DNA of 10,388 bases from Rhodoferax sp. (GTDB lineage Bacteria; Pseudomonadota; Gammaproteobacteria; Burkholderiales; Burkholderiaceae_C), in assembly GCA_028292305.1 (NCBI GenBank), contig JAQGMQ010000593.1, forward strand, positions 1 to 10,388. Reading direction: 5' to 3'. Made by a program: the position numbers and the translations under genes. Every line of letters starts with the position of its first letter. Positions within the stretch are counted from its first letter, which is position 1. The notes under the pieces are model-generated. The model did not search any database, had not been told where the DNA came from, and saw nothing but the letters and a program-made list of their open reading frames with translations. Shown here piece by piece: positions 7,718 through 10,388 of the stretch.

Positions 7718-7733
7718 TAGAAAATATATTCTA
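7718..7733. promoter_or_regulatory. Probable IolR-type operator palindrome
   Basis: TAGAAAATATATTCTA is identical to its reverse complement at 14 of 16 positions. Its core AGAA-N6-TTCT (7719-7732) is the GGAA-N6-TTCC motif described for the RpiR-family repressor IolR of Sinorhizobium meliloti, with one G-to-A change in each half, placed symmetrically. It overlaps the best -10 candidate for iolC, where repressor binding would block transcription. The regulator gene is not in the window, so the assignment rests on motif similarity (recalled from the literature) and position. Confidence 0.5.
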
Positions 7734-7770
7734 TTTTTGGAAGACGCGTGTGCCGGCGCGACAACTGCCT

Positions 7771-8301
7771 TCAGCCGGGTGCCGAAGTGGCCAAGGGTGC
7801 TTCGACCACGCAGCGCCATTGGGCGATCGGAATGTCCTTGGACGAAAGACAAACCGCCAGCCGGTCGAAGACCACTGTGCGCCCCTTGAACCGGGCGCGC
7901 AGCGCTTCCACCAACGCGGCCTGGTAGGGCTGCACCTGCCCGTAGGCCAGGCTCAGGTGCGGATACGGCGACAGGCCCTGCGCCGTGCCCGAAAAAAGCT
8001 GCGCGCCGCCCTGCAGCCCGTCGAAGGCCGGGGTGCGCTCAAAACGCAGGTAGAGGCAACGAAAAAAGAAATCGCTGCGCTCCACATCGACCACCGGCCA
8101 GTGCTGCGCCGGCCACGCGGCCGCGAGCGAACGCACTTGCGCGGCCACCGCATCGAGCGGCAACGCCAGGTCGCCCTGCACGGTGACGTGCGGCAGGAAC
8201 GCGGGTTGGCCGAACTGCGGCGCGAGTTCATCGACCACCGCCTGAAACACCGCCAGGTCGGCGGCGCAGGGCATGAGCCAGATGGAGTATTCCGCTGTCA
8301 T
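7771..8301 (-). CDS. 2H phosphoesterase, cyclic phosphodiesterase-like
   Basis: Small cytoplasmic protein of 176 residues with the two histidine motifs that define 2H phosphoesterases: HVTV (38-41, in LPHVTVQG) and HLSL (115-118, in YPHLSLAYG), 77 residues apart. The N-terminal YSIWLMP (5-11) and the overall length match the plant/yeast cyclic phosphodiesterase (CPDase) branch better than LigT/ThpR RNA 2',3'-cyclic phosphodiesterases, although pipelines may label it 2'-5' RNA ligase. CPDase opens a five-membered cyclic phosphate on a vicinal diol, such as ADP-ribose 1'',2''-cyclic phosphate. The start ATG overlaps the stop of the upstream permease gene (ATGA), so it is translationally coupled to an ABC importer and probably acts on the imported compound. 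With inositol genes downstream, inositol 1,2-cyclic phosphate is an attractive but unproven substrate. There is no signal peptide or membrane segment. Confidence 0.85.
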   Translation of the reverse strand: MTAEYSIWLMPCAADLAVFQAVVDELAPQFGQPAFLPHVTVQGDLALPLDAVAAQVRSLAAAWPAQHWPVVDVERSDFFFRCLYLRFERTPAFDGLQGGAQLFSGTAQGLSPYPHLSLAYGQVQPYQAALVEALRARFKGRTVVFDRLAVCLSSKDIPIAQWRCVVEAPLATSAPG

Positions 8302-9173
8302 TTCCCCACCCCGGACAACACGTCCGCCTTCAGGAACCGCTCGACGAACAGCATGAACAGCACCGAGGGCACGAGCAGCAGCAGCGCCGTGATCGACGCG
8401 ATCTGGTAGTTGCCTTCAAGCGCCGCGTTGAGCATGGTCAGCGGCAGTGTGCGCACATTGGGCACCCCCACGAAGAAGGTGCCCGAGAACTCGTCGAGCG
8501 AGATCAGGAACACGAAGATCGCGCTGGCCATCAGGCCCGGCGCGGCCAGCGGCAGTGACACGGTCATGAACGCACGCAGCGGCGATGCACCCAGGTTGCG
8601 CGCGGCCTCGACCTGTTCGCTGCCGATGGCGGCGAAGGTGGCCGAGGCGATCCACACCGCGAACACCAGCCCCTGGATCGCATGCACCAGCATCACGCCG
8701 CCGATGGTGCCGGTGAGGCCCAGGCCGTAGAAGATGCGCGCGATGTTCAGGTGCACGGCGATGGTGGGGAAGGCCTGCGGCAGCAGGAAGAACAGCAGGA
8801 ACAGGCTGCGCATCGGCAGGTCGCGCTTGGACAGCGCATAACCCGCGGGAATGGCCACGGCCAGGCTCAAGAGCACCGTGAGCACGGCGATCACCAGGCT
8901 GGTCCACAGTGCCTGCATGGCGCCGGCTTCGGGCCGGAAGACCTTGTTCCAGAACGCGAAGCCCCAGCGCACCGGCAGCTTGGCGGGGAAGTACCAGGCC
9001 TCGGTGACGGTCCAGATCAGCATGTTCAAAAGCGGCCCGAAGATAGCCACCGCCAGCAGCCCGATCAGCAGGCCGCGCACGACGCCGCCCACGGCCGCCG
9101 GCATGCGGAAGGCGTGTGGATGCAAGGCCGGCAGGGTCGCCCGGATGCTTTTGGAAGATTGGACCGCGCTCAT
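8298..9173 (-). CDS. ABC transporter permease, PotC-like (MetI-type fold)
   Basis: Inner-membrane permease of 291 residues. Hydrophobic segments lie at about 33-56, 88-115, 122-146, 155-178, 212-235 and 257-278, giving six transmembrane helices. The cytoplasmic EAA loop that contacts the ATPase is clear: VEAARNLGAS at 188-197 followed by PLRAFMTVSLPLAAPG. It is the second of two permeases of a heterodimeric importer of the spermidine/putrescine-iron-phosphonate type. ATG at 9173 overlaps the preceding permease stop, and its own TGA overlaps the phosphodiesterase start, both as ATGA. An unusually long, polar N-terminal stretch of about 30 residues precedes the first helix. No ATP-binding subunit is in the window. 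The Pot resemblance is to fold and subfamily only and does not show that polyamines are the substrate. Confidence 0.93.
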   Translation of the reverse strand: MSAVQSSKSIRATLPALHPHAFRMPAAVGGVVRGLLIGLLAVAIFGPLLNMLIWTVTEAWYFPAKLPVRWGFAFWNKVFRPEAGAMQALWTSLVIAVLTVLLSLAVAIPAGYALSKRDLPMRSLFLLFFLLPQAFPTIAVHLNIARIFYGLGLTGTIGGVMLVHAIQGLVFAVWIASATFAAIGSEQVEAARNLGASPLRAFMTVSLPLAAPGLMASAIFVFLISLDEFSGTFFVGVPNVRTLPLTMLNAALEGNYQIASITALLLLVPSVLFMLFVERFLKADVLSGVGK

Positions 9174-10015
9174 TTGGGTTGCCCGCCTTCACGCATGCCC
9201 TGGCGCAGGTAGAACCAGGCTGCCACGCCGCTCATCGCGAACGACACGAAGCCCAGCGCGTTGGCCACGCCGTAGTCGCCATAACTGCTGACGCGCCAGG
9301 CCATGTCCACCGTGAGCAAGGTGGGCGAGCCGGCCACGATCATCATCGGCACCGACAGCGCCGAGAGCATGGTGACGAACGACAGGATCAAGGCCACCAG
9401 CACGGTGGAGCGCACCTGCGGCACCACGATCTCGCGCAGGATGCGAAAGCGCCCGGCACCCAGGCCGCGCGCCGACTCGATCATCGAGCGGTCCATGGCT
9501 GCCATGGCGCCTGCGATCAGCAGCGCGGCAAAGGGCAGTTGCTTCCACACGAAGGTGACCACCACGCCGCGCCAGTCGAGCAGGCTGATCGCGTGCAGCG
9601 GATCGACCACGCCGAGCGACATCAGCGCGTTGTTGAGCATGCCGTTCTTGGCCAGAAAGGTGCGCATCAGCTGCGCCGCCACCACGAACGGAATGAACAG
9701 CGGCCAGCGGTAGATCCAGCGCAGCAGGGTCACCGAACGCGGGTTTTCGCCCAGCGTGATGTAGCCGGCGATGGCGATGGCCAGCACGCCGACCAGCGCC
9801 GTGGACAACACCGTGACGCCGGCCGTGAGCGCGATGTCGCCGCCGTACAGCGCGAAGGCCTTCTGGAAGTTGGCCAGGCCCCAGGCGCCGGTGGCCTCGT
9901 TGCGGAACGCGTAGGCCAGCGAATACAGCAGCGGGTAGACGAACAGCAGCCCGACCATCACCAGCGCGGGCGCCATCAGCGCCACCGAATTCACCCATTT
10001 GCAGGAGTAGCGCAT
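9170..10015 (-). CDS. ABC transporter permease, PotB-like (MetI-type fold)
   Basis: Inner-membrane permease of 281 residues, the first of the pair. Six hydrophobic segments lie at about 11-35, 63-87, 104-118, 150-173, 203-227 and 250-270. The EAA loop reads ESARGLGAGRFRILREIVVP (180-199), with the conserved glycine six residues after E180. FVYPLLYSL (25-33) near the first helix is typical of PotB/AfuB-type permeases. The open frame reaches 10084, but the ATG at 10015 gives the normal N-terminus; no clear Shine-Dalgarno precedes it. An upstream mini-ORF ends five bases before this ATG and could supply ribosomes by coupling. The gene lies 129 bases after the solute-binding-protein stop and overlaps the next permease by ATGA. 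It probably forms a heterodimer with that protein; the ATPase is expected elsewhere. Confidence 0.93.
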   Translation of the reverse strand: MRYSCKWVNSVALMAPALVMVGLLFVYPLLYSLAYAFRNEATGAWGLANFQKAFALYGGDIALTAGVTVLSTALVGVLAIAIAGYITLGENPRSVTLLRWIYRWPLFIPFVVAAQLMRTFLAKNGMLNNALMSLGVVDPLHAISLLDWRGVVVTFVWKQLPFAALLIAGAMAAMDRSMIESARGLGAGRFRILREIVVPQVRSTVLVALILSFVTMLSALSVPMMIVAGSPTLLTVDMAWRVSSYGDYGVANALGFVSFAMSGVAAWFYLRQGMREGGQPK

Positions 10016-10020
10016 TGGAG

Positions 10021-10143
10021 CTAGATGGTGGGAAGATTTCGTAGCGAGCGGGTCAAGGTCGCATTGAGGACCGGAGCCGTACACCTGTACGGTGAGGACC
10101 GCCGATGCGAGATTGGCCCGCGCAGTAGAAAGATTCTCGCCAT
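10021..10143 (-). CDS. Possible 40-residue mini-ORF between binding protein and permease
   Basis: An ATG at 10143, one base after the binding-protein TGA, opens a 40-codon frame ending with TAG at 10021-10023, five bases before the permease ATG. It therefore fills the gap almost exactly. The product would begin MARIFLLRGPISHRRSS; it is rich in Arg and Ser, has no recognisable domain and shows no strong Shine-Dalgarno. Either it is a coupling peptide carrying ribosomes from one gene to the next, or an accident of GC-rich sequence. I consider chance more likely. Confidence 0.15.
   Translation of the reverse strand: MARIFLLRGPISHRRSSPYRCTAPVLNATLTRSLRNLPTI
10077..10092 (-). other. Hairpin flanked by direct repeats in the transporter mRNA gap
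   Basis: Perfect six-base arms CCGTAC (10077-10082) and GTACGG (10087-10092) close a four-base loop. The hairpin is framed by a direct repeat, GAGGACCG, at 10066-10073 and 10094-10101. It lacks a following U-tract in the direction of transcription, so it is not a normal intrinsic terminator. It may stabilise the upstream binding-protein message or lower permease expression, a common arrangement in binding-protein-dependent transport operons; a DNA-binding site is also possible. Confidence 0.35.
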
Positions 10144-10144
10144 C
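10104..10144 (-). other. Stem-loop directly after the binding-protein stop codon
   Basis: GATGCGAGA (10104-10112) pairs with TCTCGCCATC (10135-10144) with a single bulged base across a loop of 22 bases. On the minus-strand mRNA this stem begins immediately after the binding-protein TGA. Its place fits an RNA 3' stabiliser or processing structure that keeps more binding protein than permease. There is no U-run, so termination is doubtful. Confidence 0.35.
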
Positions 10145-10388
10145 TCAGTTTTGCACTTGGGCTTCGTACTGCTCGCGCAGGTCCTTGAAATAAGGGGCGA
10201 GCGGGAACGGCTTGCCGTTCTTGGCCAGGTCGGCCGGGGTGATGTCAACGAACAATGAATTCCAGACCTTCGGATCGAGCGCCGGCTTGACCACGTTGGC
10301 GTCGATGCCCGGGTACCAGTTGAAGCGCTTCACGATGCCTTCGGCCTGCACCTCGGGGCTGGTGGCCAGCGCGATGAATTTCTTGGCC
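10145..10388 (-). CDS. ABC transporter solute-binding protein, C-terminal fragment
   Basis: The last 80 codons of a gene that begins beyond the right edge; the frame is open to the window end. The fragment reads AKKFIALATSPEVQAEGIV at its left end (in protein order), then RFNWYPGIDANVV, and ends YEAQVQN. This resembles the last helices of PotD-type or family-1 extracellular binding proteins, where a region after the AKKFI-type helix forms part of the ligand cleft and where such genes are followed by PotB/PotC-like permeases. Here the permease pair starts 129 bases later, so it is the probable periplasmic receptor of that importer. Its ligand cannot be told from this fragment. Homology is moderate by eye; the position is the stronger argument. 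Confidence 0.8.
   Translation of the reverse strand, partial: AKKFIALATSPEVQAEGIVKRFNWYPGIDANVVKPALDPKVWNSLFVDITPADLAKNGKPFPLAPYFKDLREQYEAQVQN

Larger units (their letters stand above)
7595..7770 (-). promoter_or_regulatory. Intergenic promoter region of the iol operon
   Basis: This 176-base stretch is the largest gene-free space in the window and the only obvious promoter location ahead of iolC. Within otherwise GC-rich DNA it has an abrupt A/T-rich island at about 7696-7742. On the minus strand TCTAAT (7721-7716) matches five of six bases of a sigma-70 -10 box, but no good -35 is visible at the right distance, so the exact boxes are uncertain and activation or an unusual sigma factor is possible. 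The island also contains a palindrome and a direct repeat, listed separately. No convincing terminator for the upstream transporter operon is visible, so read-through into iolC is possible. Confidence 0.6.

Noticed and set aside
5645..7720. 691-codon open frame on the plus strand
   Set aside because: It is antisense to iolC with the same low-complexity composition. The minus-strand kinase and aldolase motifs explain the sequence.
7741..7770. Intrinsic terminator after the phosphodiesterase gene
   Set aside because: GC-rich bases here can form only short stems (CGCG arms over eight bases), and no U-tract follows on the transcribed strand.
10016..10084. Upstream extension of the PotB-like permease
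   Set aside because: The extra 23 residues come from the structured gap and are not hydrophobic; the ATG at 10015 is followed directly by a normal permease N-terminus.

Overview
The window is GC-rich DNA (by eye well above 60 % G+C), and every credible gene is on the minus strand, so transcription runs from right to left. The IolB, IolD, IolE and fused IolC-aldolase proteins, together with the AfuA-like and Pot-like transporter genes, suggest a betaproteobacterium of the Burkholderiales, perhaps Comamonadaceae. This is inferred from protein style; there is no rRNA or other marker to fix it. I see no mobile elements, tRNAs, rRNAs or CRISPR arrays.

In order of transcription, the right part (10388 to 7771) carries the 3' end of an ABC solute-binding protein gene, a 129-base gap with possible RNA hairpins, two Pot-type inner-membrane permeases, and a small 2H (cyclic) phosphodiesterase. 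The two permeases and the phosphodiesterase are joined by four-base ATGA stop/start overlaps. A 176-base intergenic region (7595-7770) follows. It contains an A/T-rich island with a near-perfect 16-base palindrome resembling the proteobacterial IolR operator, and is the probable promoter of the next operon.

That operon (7594 to 1) encodes most of the downstream myo-inositol pathway: iolC fused to a DUF2090 aldolase domain, iolD, iolE and iolB. An inositol-monophosphatase-like enzyme, an AfuA-like periplasmic binding protein and the first 23 codons of a probable AfuB-like permease follow. Spacings are very tight (ATGA overlap, 29, 1 and 14 bases) up to the phosphatase. A 72-base gap and a strong Shine-Dalgarno site precede the binding protein.

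Taken together, inositol catabolism is flanked by two ABC importers that are not of the usual ribose-like inositol type. Each lies beside a phosphoester-cleaving enzyme: a cyclic phosphodiesterase on one side and a phosphomonoesterase on the other. My main hypothesis is a scavenging route for phosphorylated inositol. Inositol cyclic phosphate, inositol phosphate or glycerophosphoinositol would be imported, opened by the 2H enzyme, dephosphorylated by the IMPase-like enzyme and fed into IolG (not in the window), then IolE, IolD, IolB and IolC-aldolase. The gene identities are well supported; the joint pathway and the transported substrates are inference.
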